64,000 nucleotides of DNA from Dawidia cretensis (GTDB lineage: Bacteria > Bacteroidota > Bacteroidia > Cytophagales > Cyclobacteriaceae). How positions within the stretch are numbered: the stretch's first letter is position 1; each line of letters begins with the position of its first letter. The notes below the pieces were generated by a model. The model saw nothing but the letters and a program-made list of their open reading frames with translations. It did not search any database and was not told where the DNA came from. Positions 28,301-36,673 of this stretch are shown piece by piece. The position numbers were made by a program, and so were the translations under genes. The DNA lies in contig NZ_JAHESE010000008.1 in the NCBI RefSeq assembly GCF_018598175.1, positions 134,463 to 198,462 on the forward strand, in the 5' to 3' direction.

Positions 28301-31300
28301 CATCATACAACTGCTGAATCGCTAACTCGATCAATATCGCATTCTCCGCAGCCGCGTTCTCCAGGCACTTCGTAACCTCTTTATTCCAATCGACCGTATA
28401 CTTAAACTTAACCGCCGTTGCGTTCGTCGTGTCGTAGTTTATACATACCGATTCACCTTCAAAGTCTATGACGTTGTCGCGCGGCGAGATCTTCCGCAAA
28501 ACCATATCCCGGATGTTAATACCCTGATAGGTATTTGCCGTACACGACATCACCGACAAGTAGAAATACGTACTGGCTTCCGTCGGAACAAAAACAATAC
28601 AGGTATCCCGGTAAACACCCGTATTGGTTAAATTACTCCCATGCCACACCTTATCCACCGAGACACTCTGACCGTCCACCAAAACACCATCCGGAAACTT
28701 CGCCCGGGGTAGGATACAATCCGCCGCTACTGCCGCGGCCGACATCCGACTGACGCTCCCCGTACTATCTTGCACGGCCGCCATGCGCGATGCCGTAACG
28801 TCTGAACCCGACGCATTGATAAACGACTTGCTCCGAGACAACTGAACATAAAAATTATCCACACGACCCGACGTATACGTCGTACCGTCCTGCTCCACTT
28901 TATACTTAAAGCACAACGCATACTTCGTCCCAACCTCCAGCGGCGTAGCGAAGCTACCACGCGCAGCCTCCGACGTTACGTTGCCAGGATAGGCCCAGAT
29001 AAACATTCTCCCGGTATTGCCACCAACATCGGTGTTGGGTGTACCCGTCGCTACACCCCAGCCATTGTAACAGCCCGCGCTGATATCTGCAACACAGTTC
29101 GCCGAGCTGGCCGCCAACTGAGGGTTCACGATCTGGTTGTTACCCGAATCATCACCGGCACATTGGATCGGATCTTCCTGCGCCACGCTGCCAAGGGAAC
29201 AACTGTAACGGCTCAATATGCCCTGGATCGCGATCAAATCAGCATGCACCCCGACGTCCGCTATCAATATTAGCCGGAACATGTTACGCGGTGTCGTATT
29301 AAAGTACGATTCCAGGTGCTGTGCCAATGACGTACTGTCTGCTGCACTAAATTTAACATTACAATTAAACGACAGGTTGCTCAACACCATCTCAACCTCG
29401 GCCTGACTGACAGGCCCGGTAGCACCATTATCGTCACCCCACTGGGCTATATCCTCCGGTGTCTGCGGCAGATCGTCATTCATTTTCAGCGCCTCCCGTG
29501 CGGCAGCACAGTTCTGGTACGCGCCGATCTCCAGCTTCGTCTTCCGTTTCGACTCCAGGTAAAAACTCTTATAAAGCGTCCAACGTTGCGCGCTCAACTC
29601 CTTTTGATACGCCTCGGCCGACATCCGGCTACGACGATCCATCAGATCCAGGTACAAGATGTGACGCCCGCTTGTACTCGCATTACCTCGGGAATCTATA
29701 TAGTACGCCGTATTGTTCGGATCGGTAACTTGCGCGATCGTGCCCCGATAGACACGTGTGCCGTCCTGAACCCCATCGCCGTTAGCATCATACGCGATTG
29801 TTCCGACATAAATATCATTCAGCTTATTTTGCATGGACCCCTTAAATCCGGAGCCACTCAGCGCGCTGTTGTTAAAAAAGGGATCCAGATTAATAACATT
29901 CTGATACCCCTTCCCGACCGCGGCATCCCAGGTCGTAACACGGGCCAGCTGCTTCTCAAATACATCGCTCTCTTTATTCTTTACACACAATTCATACTGG
30001 CAGTACAACGCGTGCTTGGTAATGCTATCCTGCGGTACTTCGTACGGTTCTTCACTCAAGTCAGCGTAGCGATCGCGATAATGCTGGATGATCTGCTGGT
30101 AAATATTCTCACAGTCCATCGCCGTCACCTCTTCGATCGCCTCGTTCACCGCGCTGTCACCCGCTGGGCAGCTTGTACAAATAGCACAAGACGCCGAATC
30201 GATCTTGTAGCTGTCGTGAATAAGCTGCATCTTATCAAACAACGCCGCGTCCTGCGACACGATATTGATCATCTCATCATAGCTCAATTCCCGGGGAATG
30301 AGCTTCTTAATAACCGTATAATCACCGATATCGCCCAGGCCCAGCGTAAACGAAATCGGCACGGCCAACGGATTGGCACAATCGGCAGCTGAAAGGTTGT
30401 GTCGTTCATAGCTAAGTCCCGTGGCAGAAGCATTGCCTGCCACAGACGCCAGGTTTACCAGCGCCCCCTCCGGATCAGTAAGGGTAAACACAAAATCAAA
30501 GGTGCAGGTCTGACACCCCAAAGGCCCCATATCGGTACCCAGGGCCGATAGATCATACCGGAACGTGTAGTTTGTATTGGGAACAGCATTTAAGATCTTA
30601 TGGCTGGTATAGCTAATGCGGTCAACGCGACGGTTCTTGCTGCTGATATCCACCGTAATGGGATCTGTGCCCAGGGCGTTATAACTGGCTAGGTTCTCCA
30701 CGTTCGAAGGACTATCGCCCGCCAGTGCCGAGGCAACTACATGATCCGCCTCATCCAGGTAAGAAACATTCACCTGACCACCAGGCTCAACGGTTAAATT
30801 CTTTTTATAATGACTCGCTTCGCCGGCATTGCTACCGAACAGACGTATCAATTCCGAAGGAGCCGCATCGCCATAATGGTGGCGGGTAGCCCGGGCACCA
30901 TCAATCTCGAACTCCTTGCCAGCTTTTGACTCCCGGCTCAATCCGCCGGTATTGTCCCGGGTATATTCGGTCTGACCGTAGGGATACCCCTCGCTCTGAG
31001 GGATGTAATCCTTATGAATGCTTGCGATGTCGTTAGCCGAGGAATAATACTTCCCGGCTCCGGCCTGATTCGACAACGCGCTGTTCGTCGCCTTGTAGTT
31101 ATCATAGTGAAACTTCTGCCGGACAGAAGACGTACGCGCGCTCACGACCGGATCGACAGCAGCAAAGAGATGAAAGCCGGATTTGTATTGAAGTGATGTA
31201 GTCGCCGATGGAACCAGCAATATATTTACAGATTGCCTTCCTTCAAAGTCATATAGCGATTCCGAAACCAAGGTGACGGACTCCGTGCTTAGGCCTGTCT

Positions 31301-32264
31301 GCGCCTGACGTTCCCGCAAGGTGCCATCCAGATAATTCATGATCTTTTTATACTTCCCGCCTTCTGCAAAAACGGTTTGACCATGCCAGTTCTTCCCTGC
31401 TGCGTGGTTATTGATTGAAAGAGGGGACCCGCTGCCATAAAACCAATGCCCCGGTATGCGATGATCCGGAAACTGCGGATTGTACCCTACCGCACGCACC
31501 CGGTACCACACGCGCCCTTTCGGATAATATGTCTGATGTGTATAGTACTGACCCGCCGTTGTAATACGAACCGACCGTTTAAAGGCAAAAGCCTGCGCCG
31601 CCGAGCCTGTGAAATTATCATGATCATCGATAAACACCCACTCGACATCGTACGCCATGGCGCCTGCCCCGGCATACGTCCAGCTTACTGTGGTGTTACC
31701 GCTTGCATAAGCATAATTCAACGCCAGCGATGCGGCAGGATTGAAAACATCTTCCAATTGTTTGTACAATAGCACCTTCAGATAAATATTATCCTGCGGC
31801 ACTGCCCCCTGTAAGGTTTTACGTTTAACAAGGAAACGATAATCCTCATCGCACGAGATCAACGCATCATAAAAATGCGTCGCGATAAATGTCTGCGTAG
31901 GCATATCCACCTGAAGCGTCATCTTACGCAACGTATCTTCATCATGGAGTAAAACGACTTCCACTGCGGAAGTCCAAAGCTCAGCCGTGTTCCGATCGCC
32001 CAGATCATAATACAATTGAAAGCCGGCATAATATTGCCCGGTCAGGCAGGGCGGCGCATTAAATATCTCCTCCGTCGCACCCTGCGCCAGACCGCTCAGC
32101 ACGAATTGACGTTCTGTTAACGGAAGCGGAACATTCCCCGCGCGTTTTATTTTAACAGCCTCGGGTATGGTATCTGCCGATAACGGTACAACTGGTGCCC
32201 AACGCGCAAACGCGGGCACACACGCTAATATTACCCAAAGAAAAAACCCTGTCTTTGCTATCAT
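25290..32264 (-). CDS. RHS-repeat polymorphic toxin-like protein 2 (RHS2)
   Basis: The 2324-residue protein is a paralogue of RHS1 with a different signal peptide (MIAKTGFFLWVILACVPAFA) and no T9SS tail. Residues 30-280 are almost the same as in RHS1, 290-545 are diverged, 549-1504 appear identical, and 1505-2090 are diverged again. The core ends with YDSRIGRRWNLDPKPVEWES and FISDPKGD, which keeps a DPxG motif that RHS1 has replaced by LEG. The tip (2110-2324) has a Gly/Ala-rich helical start (DIGVAAGFGAASGAIDGG), a helical middle, and a Lys/Ala-rich end (AEKEAAAQLKTSKALKKLN). No nuclease or other catalytic motif is obvious. The tip could be a pore or membrane-acting helix bundle, or a toxin that has lost its last domain. 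It starts 33 nt after the tail-fibre-like gene. Confidence 0.92.
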   Translation of the reverse strand: MIAKTGFFLWVILACVPAFARWAPVVPLSADTIPEAVKIKRAGNVPLPLTERQFVLSGLAQGATEEIFNAPPCLTGQYYAGFQLYYDLGDRNTAELWTSAVEVVLLHDEDTLRKMTLQVDMPTQTFIATHFYDALISCDEDYRFLVKRKTLQGAVPQDNIYLKVLLYKQLEDVFNPAASLALNYAYASGNTTVSWTYAGAGAMAYDVEWVFIDDHDNFTGSAAQAFAFKRSVRITTAGQYYTHQTYYPKGRVWYRVRAVGYNPQFPDHRIPGHWFYGSGSPLSINNHAAGKNWHGQTVFAEGGKYKKIMNYLDGTLRERQAQTGLSTESVTLVSESLYDFEGRQSVNILLVPSATTSLQYKSGFHLFAAVDPVVSARTSSVRQKFHYDNYKATNSALSNQAGAGKYYSSANDIASIHKDYIPQSEGYPYGQTEYTRDNTGGLSRESKAGKEFEIDGARATRHHYGDAAPSELIRLFGSNAGEASHYKKNLTVEPGGQVNVSYLDEADHVVASALAGDSPSNVENLASYNALGTDPITVDISSKNRRVDRISYTSHKILNAVPNTNYTFRYDLSALGTDMGPLGCQTCTFDFVFTLTDPEGALVNLASVAGNASATGLSYERHNLSAADCANPLAVPISFTLGLGDIGDYTVIKKLIPRELSYDEMINIVSQDAALFDKMQLIHDSYKIDSASCAICTSCPAGDSAVNEAIEEVTAMDCENIYQQIIQHYRDRYADLSEEPYEVPQDSITKHALYCQYELCVKNKESDVFEKQLARVTTWDAAVGKGYQNVINLDPFFNNSALSGSGFKGSMQNKLNDIYVGTIAYDANGDGVQDGTRVYRGTIAQVTDPNNTAYYIDSRGNASTSGRHILYLDLMDRRSRMSAEAYQKELSAQRWTLYKSFYLESKRKTKLEIGAYQNCAAAREALKMNDDLPQTPEDIAQWGDDNGATGPVSQAEVEMVLSNLSFNCNVKFSAADSTSLAQHLESYFNTTPRNMFRLILIADVGVHADLIAIQGILSRYSCSLGSVAQEDPIQCAGDDSGNNQIVNPQLAASSANCVADISAGCYNGWGVATGTPNTDVGGNTGRMFIWAYPGNVTSEAARGSFATPLEVGTKYALCFKYKVEQDGTTYTSGRVDNFYVQLSRSKSFINASGSDVTASRMAAVQDSTGSVSRMSAAAVAADCILPRAKFPDGVLVDGQSVSVDKVWHGSNLTNTGVYRDTCIVFVPTEASTYFYLSVMSCTANTYQGINIRDMVLRKISPRDNVIDFEGESVCINYDTTNATAVKFKYTVDWNKEVTKCLENAAAENAILIELAIQQLYDAEITRFMNNYYSRCLASASEKFTYSYRSKEYHYTLYYYDQAGNVVQTVPPEGVHPLTPQQVDAFLAGNRTEPAHTLAMKYQFSSLNKVIWQFSPDSKESRFWFDAKGQIRLSRNAQQQKENKYSYIKYDEQGRTTEVGEVETTAGLSTLLTALESPDFPAQSLYTLTDIIRTHYDFKLDKIQAAFLQENLRTRVSYVEMIEKGRQDTVRTYYTYDIHGSVKAMLQSLPGLSDKRIDYAYDLISGNVNYIFYQYGKADQLAHQYVYDEDNRLAEVYTSTDRFIWNREAAYRYYHHGPLARAELGQYRVQGQDYYYTLQGLVKGVNMPYTGDPGKDGFSGSSVGKDVFAYAVGYYQGDYAPINASVTHADGRDKLWQRLQETMGYTGLYNGNIAWMTTDLTKVGAVGGSKAKGMQAMLYKYDQLHRLVQNRSLVNYNASSGFAARGTGASAYDEDYSYDANGNLLTLKRMNALGAVQDDFTYRYYRGTNKLREVTPVVRDTTYQSGAIITNHKLYRNITIGGTAYVAAGSTVQLNASENIFVSPDFRAPDGSDFYAHVLGEDEGTFMYDGKGNLAADQDKGLRLSWTVYGKLREIRSKIDSVVVSFRYDALGNRIEKRVVTPDTTYRMNYIRDTDGNVMAIYRDTTIHERFIYGKTRIGAYKGKTASGSLSLGERSYELTNHVGNVLSVISDGIGMASDSTWAHVIAQTDYYAFGLGMDGRTYRTSEGYLYGFNSQEKVEEFGSGHYTAEFWEYDSRIGRRWNLDPKPVEWESGYAVNRNSPIFISDPKGDNPIMGAILAAFTEYAGIIGSKMMFDGMSFVDANRDLGWGDAIDIGVAAGFGAASGAIDGGITKFVSWIRKPINQKIVAKLLEVGIAALESSLKVYFKDEEFDLTSLLAGALTEVGMGSLIKTKVFNEASEQAGRNASAATRRAEDLAARRRPIKRLVQKAEKEAAAQLKTSKALKKLNNAGKIANETQAKTLANNAEKATKKEPADKKQTDEQK
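27753..30619. repeat. Direct repeat copy B inside RHS2 (2867 bp)
   Basis: This is the partner of 20277-23143. Homologous recombination between the copies would delete 7476 bp and join the RHS2 N-terminus to the RHS1 tip, leaving the RHS1 candidate immunity gene next to it. It encodes RHS2 residues about 549-1504. Confidence 0.93.
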
Positions 32265-32297
32265 GTTTTTAGATTCTTAATGCTCCTATCCCAAGTA

Positions 32298-33461
32298 TTA
32301 TTTCCGGGACAGTTGATCTTTCAACGCATTAATCTCCTTCTGTTGCTGAATAATATACAGCGTAAGTTCCTCGACCTTCTTCAGCAGCACAGCATCCATG
32401 TCGCCCACGGTATAGCCCATTTCGGAAATCTCTGCAGCAGACGGAACATCGGGCAAATGCTTATGCTGTTCAATAAAGCTCGCAACGGTATCCAGATTCG
32501 GCAACGCATATTGCTTTTCAAAAACATAATCCGGCCACGTAGTGCTTGTCTTCTCCACGCGCAGATCTTTTACACCGACTAACCCGTTTACGGCTAATGC
32601 ATAATTGTTAGGATTATTGGTTAGCGGGGTACCTATTCCAACGGGACCCGTTACATATAAAGATGATGCATTCACCTTTCCGTTTACGGCAAGCGCATAG
32701 TTGTTGGGATTTGTACCCAGGTTTGTACCGATGCCAACGGGGCCATTATAAAATACCGATGAGCCGGCCGTAGTCCATTGCGAGCTGACATAAAGTTGAT
32801 CATTAACATACAACCCGGTAGCGTTTACCGTACCATTCACCGCAAGCGCGTAGGTATTCCCAGTGGAAATCGAGGTGCCGATACCGACACGACCTTTAAT
32901 GACCAGATCATTCTTGGCAGGGTTAGCATAGTTAAAATCGTCTGCAACCAGTACGCCGCCGGCCTTTAAACCGGAAGGTGTTGCCAGACCCGTTGTATTG
33001 ATTACCCGGAGGAAACGACCAAGCTCCGTGGTGCCGGTTCCCGTGGCGATGGCAGGCGTCGTACCGTTGTCCAATACTACGTTGCCGCCTGAAACGTGAA
33101 GCCTATCGGCCGGCGTGGTCGTGCCAATGCCTATATTTCCACCGTTGCTGATAAAAAATCGCGTAACGGGTGTAAACGTAACCCCGGTGGTCGTAGCACT
33201 ATTGCTGGCATAAAAGTAAATACCCCCATTGTAGTGAAAACGAATGCCCCGGGCACCGTATGTGCTATGGGTGGTTTCCCACTGCAACACATCGTTTCCA
33301 CTGTTGTAACGCGCGTTCTGTAATATAAACCCGTCGTTACTCGTATTTTTATTCTGAATATTCAATGGGTAGCTGGTACCCACGACCAGATCGTTTTGTG
33401 CCTGTGCCCAGCTTGATACGAACAACAAAGCAATGCTGAAGATTTTCGTTATAGTATGCAT
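32298..33461 (-). CDS. Secreted tail-fibre-like protein with GIGT repeats and S74-like C-terminus
   Basis: The 387-residue protein has a signal peptide (MHTITKIFSIALLFVSSWAQ). It contains at least four NIGIGT/VGIGT-type units (GNIGIGTTTPADRLHVSGG, GRVGIGTS, GPVGIGTN, GPVGIGTP), each followed by a YALAVNGxVNAxxLYV strand set. The C-terminus (VFEKQYALPNLDTVASFIEQ, HLPDVPSAAEI, then a coiled coil DAVLLKKVEELTLYIIQQQK) resembles the peptidase S74/endosialidase-chaperone region of Bacteroidota tail-fibre-domain proteins. The elongated beta-helix type of fold with a trimerising coiled coil is inference. The gene is not part of a prophage: no other phage genes are near. It sits 8 nt after the LolA-like gene and 33 nt before RHS2, so it belongs to the same gene string. 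Confidence 0.85.
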   Translation of the reverse strand: MHTITKIFSIALLFVSSWAQAQNDLVVGTSYPLNIQNKNTSNDGFILQNARYNSGNDVLQWETTHSTYGARGIRFHYNGGIYFYASNSATTTGVTFTPVTRFFISNGGNIGIGTTTPADRLHVSGGNVVLDNGTTPAIATGTGTTELGRFLRVINTTGLATPSGLKAGGVLVADDFNYANPAKNDLVIKGRVGIGTSISTGNTYALAVNGTVNATGLYVNDQLYVSSQWTTAGSSVFYNGPVGIGTNLGTNPNNYALAVNGKVNASSLYVTGPVGIGTPLTNNPNNYALAVNGLVGVKDLRVEKTSTTWPDYVFEKQYALPNLDTVASFIEQHKHLPDVPSAAEISEMGYTVGDMDAVLLKKVEELTLYIIQQQKEINALKDQLSRK

Positions 33462-33469
33462 GATCCTGA

Positions 33470-34150
33470 CTAGTTAGCGGCTAAAACTGTATAATTTTTA
33501 AATGCCGGGGATGCCCCCATTTTTCCTTGACGTCGTATGACGTATTGATTTTCACTAAAGGTTGATTCTTCAAAGACAGGCCTCACATCAAACCTGCTGA
33601 ATGTAATGGTTACATGTTGTTTGCTGCGATATTGATAATGCAGGGCCGACAACAGATGTGTCTGTGCATCAATAAACAAATCGATATCGCGAATTTCACC
33701 CTTCTTTTGCTTTACCCGGTAGTGATCATGCCCCGCTTCCGTCTTTCCGAGATACTCGGGATTTTCATACATACGCAACACACTATCGATCACGTTCAGT
33801 TTTGCCAGATCTTTAAAGGTCTCCCGTTCCGCTTTTACACTGCGTTTATTGCACACAATTTCCTTGCTGCCACGATCCACCATAATAATGTACTTTTCAT
33901 TCATCAGCATCTCGTTATTACCAAACCGGTATAAATACTGCAGACCACTACGGCGAATATTGACCTGTTCGCTGAAATACGGCTTCATTGCACCGACCTC
34001 ATCAAACACCTTTACCTGCATAACAATATGAAAATTATCAGTTTGCTCGTATTCCTGCCGAAGCCGGGACAATGCCGCTTGAAGGTCCTGTGCACCTACT
34101 ATCGGAACGGTTAGTAAGGTGACGAAAACGATAGCCAAAAACTTTTTCAT
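33470..34150 (-). CDS. Periplasmic LolA-like protein, unknown role
   Basis: The 226-residue protein has a signal peptide (MKKFLAIVFVTLLTVPIVGA). The mature part alternates strands in the manner of the LolA/outer-membrane lipoprotein-sorting fold (FHIVMQVKVFDEVGAM, QYLYRFGNNEMLMNEKYIIM, HYRVKQKKGEIRDIDLFIDA, LLSALHYQYRSKQHVTITFS). LolA proteins carry lipoproteins in a hydrophobic half-barrel. This one is only similar in pattern, so lipid or lipoprotein carriage is inference. It lies 6 nt after the 835-residue protein gene and 8 nt before the tail-fibre-like gene, which points to a dedicated helper for the exported proteins of this locus. Confidence 0.75.
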   Translation of the reverse strand: MKKFLAIVFVTLLTVPIVGAQDLQAALSRLRQEYEQTDNFHIVMQVKVFDEVGAMKPYFSEQVNIRRSGLQYLYRFGNNEMLMNEKYIIMVDRGSKEIVCNKRSVKAERETFKDLAKLNVIDSVLRMYENPEYLGKTEAGHDHYRVKQKKGEIRDIDLFIDAQTHLLSALHYQYRSKQHVTITFSRFDVRPVFEESTFSENQYVIRRQGKMGASPAFKNYTVLAAN

Positions 34151-34156
34151 CTCAGG

Positions 34157-36664
34157 TTAGTTATGATTTTCAACTTGAAAGCTCACATTCTCCGACAGCG
34201 TTTTTATACCGTCCGTTGTCTCCTTTTGTGTGAGATAAAGGTTCCCCTCCTGATCATAAAAGAACAACGATGCAAAATTCTCCTCGTCCAGTATAGCGCG
34301 AAGGCGATAGTCCACCATATCATAAACATAACTTCGCATGTTCCCCTTGTCGGGATGCAGCCTCAGGTCGTCGTACCACGCCGTGCCTGTACTTCCTGGC
34401 TTGAACTTCAGCTCGATATACGTATTTTGATCAGGACAGGTAAATACACCCTTCACCTGTTGCCAGCCTTCAATGATTGTTCCGGATGGAACCAGGGGCG
34501 TGGTAGACAACAACACATCCTGCTTGTCTCGGGCGATTACCTCTATGCCCAGGTCATTGGCAAGCTTGGGCGTTGTAACATGTGGATTGTTTACCGATAC
34601 CCAGGCGCTTACCACATACCTCTTACCCGAGTCTAAGCGTAATAAATCCTGTTTGAACACTTTCGCGGCAGTTATCTTCAAACTGCTTTTTCCGGTGTGT
34701 GCATAGGTATTATCGATATCGGGACTTACAATAGGTACAATTTCATTGTTAACTTTTATCTCGCCGATCCAGATACCACTAAACAACGCCTCTCGCAGTA
34801 CCAGTAATGACCAATCAGGATTTGAAGGATGGGGCCGTACACAGATTATTTCGTTTCCGGTAATCGTTTTGGTACGTCGGAAGCCAAAGAGAAAGAATGA
34901 ACGTCCCGTAACATCAACGTGCGTAACATTCGCAAAATCTTGTACGCTTGCCTTCACCACCGCCACATTTTTATAACTCAATAACGTGGGATAAATGTAG
35001 GATTGTGGCAAAGGTTGATTTCCAAAAATCCAGTTGCCCGAAGATTTACCGTCCAGAAATTCAAAACCTGTAAAAGCCATCTCCAAGTGACGCATATTAA
35101 CACCGTTGGCAGAGGGTAAGTGGCCACCGTAATCGTACAACGCGGCGGAATACACGCCCAACACATCCCTGTTCTCCAGTTCATAACTAAAAGGACTATA
35201 GCTGGTAACGCTACTGGCTTTAATCCAATGCGGTATGGCCTCTATTTCGGCGTTCGCCCAGCTAAAGTGATCAAGCGAAAAAGTTCCGTCGGTAGCCAGA
35301 TCGGGCTGTTCCGTTCTTTTCCGCGGAACGTCGTACACATGCGTACCTTCACTGCGCCATACTCCCTCCGTTCCGTTGGCAAAGCCATGCCGCTCGCTCA
35401 ACCCGGGAAGGGTCTGTGGCAACGGCCAGGCATCTAAAAAGGTATTTACCGATGCCGCCAGCACATCGTCTTTAATGTGCGTATTTACCCGGATAACCGT
35501 ATCAATAAGCGCGTCTTCTGCCGCGTCGATATTAATCTGCTTCTCGATGGTTATCGGGGCTCCATCACAATTTCCGCAACTGTACTCCATGTAGAACGTA
35601 ACCTTGTAGGTACCCGGCGCGCTATAACTGTGAATCATGTTCATATCGAAGCCTGCATCACCATCGCCAAAATCCCACATAAAGAAACCGATTGCACAAT
35701 TCTGCGGATTATGGATCTGCGGTATAAAGTCTATCGCGCAAACCAATTTGTTATAATTAAAATCAACGGCAAGAGTTTCAATCGTCGAAACATCGTAGTA
35801 GAAGCATTTATAATCAAGATAATCCACGCCCGATGCGCTGGCATGATCTACGAATTCAGTTCCACGCTTTCCAAATCTTCCTAATTGAAAGAAGAAGCAA
35901 GAATCGGCACCCTGTCCGTTCTCCATCCCCACTGTAGCCGGTATACCACCAAACCCATCACCAGGTCCCTGAGAGGCATCACCGGTTGTCCACTGCATAT
36001 CGTCATAAAAAAAGGCCACATTATTTCCGATACCAATAGAGGTATCGTTACCATCGGTTAACACCAATTTGAATGTGTTGGTCTTGTCAACCTTTTGCAG
36101 ATAATATCCGACCCGGTGCCAGATTACCGTGAGCCTGTTCGATTCAACTTTATAATAGACCTGGCCACTACCAATCCCGCGCGTATCTACATCGGCCCAG
36201 AAAGGTGCAATCATATCCAAATGAAACGGAAAGCCCGTAGAACTGTACGTACCATTCGGTGTATCGAACGTTACATTTCCGTTGATATTGACGTAAAGCG
36301 TAGTATGGTTTGAACCATAAAAGTTAAAGCTAAAAGGTAATGTTACGGCGATTGAAGAACCATCGTCACCCTGCGCCAGCACATCGAATGTCGGATCGTT
36401 CGAGGGATCCTCTACCGTACATGGCGCAGCGGCAACCAATGCCGCCGTGGGCGCCTGCCGTTGATTGTCGGTTACGTTACTTTTTTCGCGGGCATCGCGC
36501 AACATGGGATAATTCTTAGCACGAGGTGCCTGCGTCCCGACGGGAAGCTTCCCCTCCTCCTTCAGTCTGTCATAGTCCGGATCGCCAGGTTTTATGCTTT
36601 GCTGCGCGGATGCTCCGACAATAACGACAAGCAACAAGAACAATGTAATTTCCAGCCGTTTCAT
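34157..36664 (-). CDS. Secreted NIDO/PKD-like protein ending in a YD-like motif
   Basis: The 835-residue protein has a signal peptide (MKRLEITLFLLLVVIVGASA). Residues about 70-275 resemble a NIDO or similar extracellular domain (LYVNINGNVTFDTPNGTYSS, IAPFWADVDTRGIGSGQVYY, VGMENGQGADSCFFFQLGRF). Residues about 300-385 are PKD-like (FMWDFGDGDAG, HSYSAPGTYKVTFYMEY). A jelly-roll type domain follows near 640-770 (YVVSAWVSVNNPHV, YIELKFKPGSTGTAWYDDL). The last 60 residues hold one YD/RHS-like unit (MRSYVYDMVDYRLRAILDEE, FFYDQEGNLYLTQKE). It starts 9 nt after the SpvB-like gene. Its end with an RHS-like strand suggests that it may join the RHS shell as a third part, which is a guess. Confidence 0.82.
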   Translation of the reverse strand: MKRLEITLFLLLVVIVGASAQQSIKPGDPDYDRLKEEGKLPVGTQAPRAKNYPMLRDAREKSNVTDNQRQAPTAALVAAAPCTVEDPSNDPTFDVLAQGDDGSSIAVTLPFSFNFYGSNHTTLYVNINGNVTFDTPNGTYSSTGFPFHLDMIAPFWADVDTRGIGSGQVYYKVESNRLTVIWHRVGYYLQKVDKTNTFKLVLTDGNDTSIGIGNNVAFFYDDMQWTTGDASQGPGDGFGGIPATVGMENGQGADSCFFFQLGRFGKRGTEFVDHASASGVDYLDYKCFYYDVSTIETLAVDFNYNKLVCAIDFIPQIHNPQNCAIGFFMWDFGDGDAGFDMNMIHSYSAPGTYKVTFYMEYSCGNCDGAPITIEKQINIDAAEDALIDTVIRVNTHIKDDVLAASVNTFLDAWPLPQTLPGLSERHGFANGTEGVWRSEGTHVYDVPRKRTEQPDLATDGTFSLDHFSWANAEIEAIPHWIKASSVTSYSPFSYELENRDVLGVYSAALYDYGGHLPSANGVNMRHLEMAFTGFEFLDGKSSGNWIFGNQPLPQSYIYPTLLSYKNVAVVKASVQDFANVTHVDVTGRSFFLFGFRRTKTITGNEIICVRPHPSNPDWSLLVLREALFSGIWIGEIKVNNEIVPIVSPDIDNTYAHTGKSSLKITAAKVFKQDLLRLDSGKRYVVSAWVSVNNPHVTTPKLANDLGIEVIARDKQDVLLSTTPLVPSGTIIEGWQQVKGVFTCPDQNTYIELKFKPGSTGTAWYDDLRLHPDKGNMRSYVYDMVDYRLRAILDEENFASLFFYDQEGNLYLTQKETTDGIKTLSENVSFQVENHN

Positions 36665-36673
36665 GTTACGCTA

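Noticed and set aside
17679-32264. T9SS export of the RHS proteins
   Set aside because: Neither RHS protein ends in a sorting domain with a PNP-type start and Lys-rich tail; only the 1260- and 2215-residue proteins do.
32298-33461. Prophage tail-fibre gene
   Set aside because: It has a Sec signal peptide and no phage genes nearby; such proteins are common chromosomal exoproteins in Bacteroidota.
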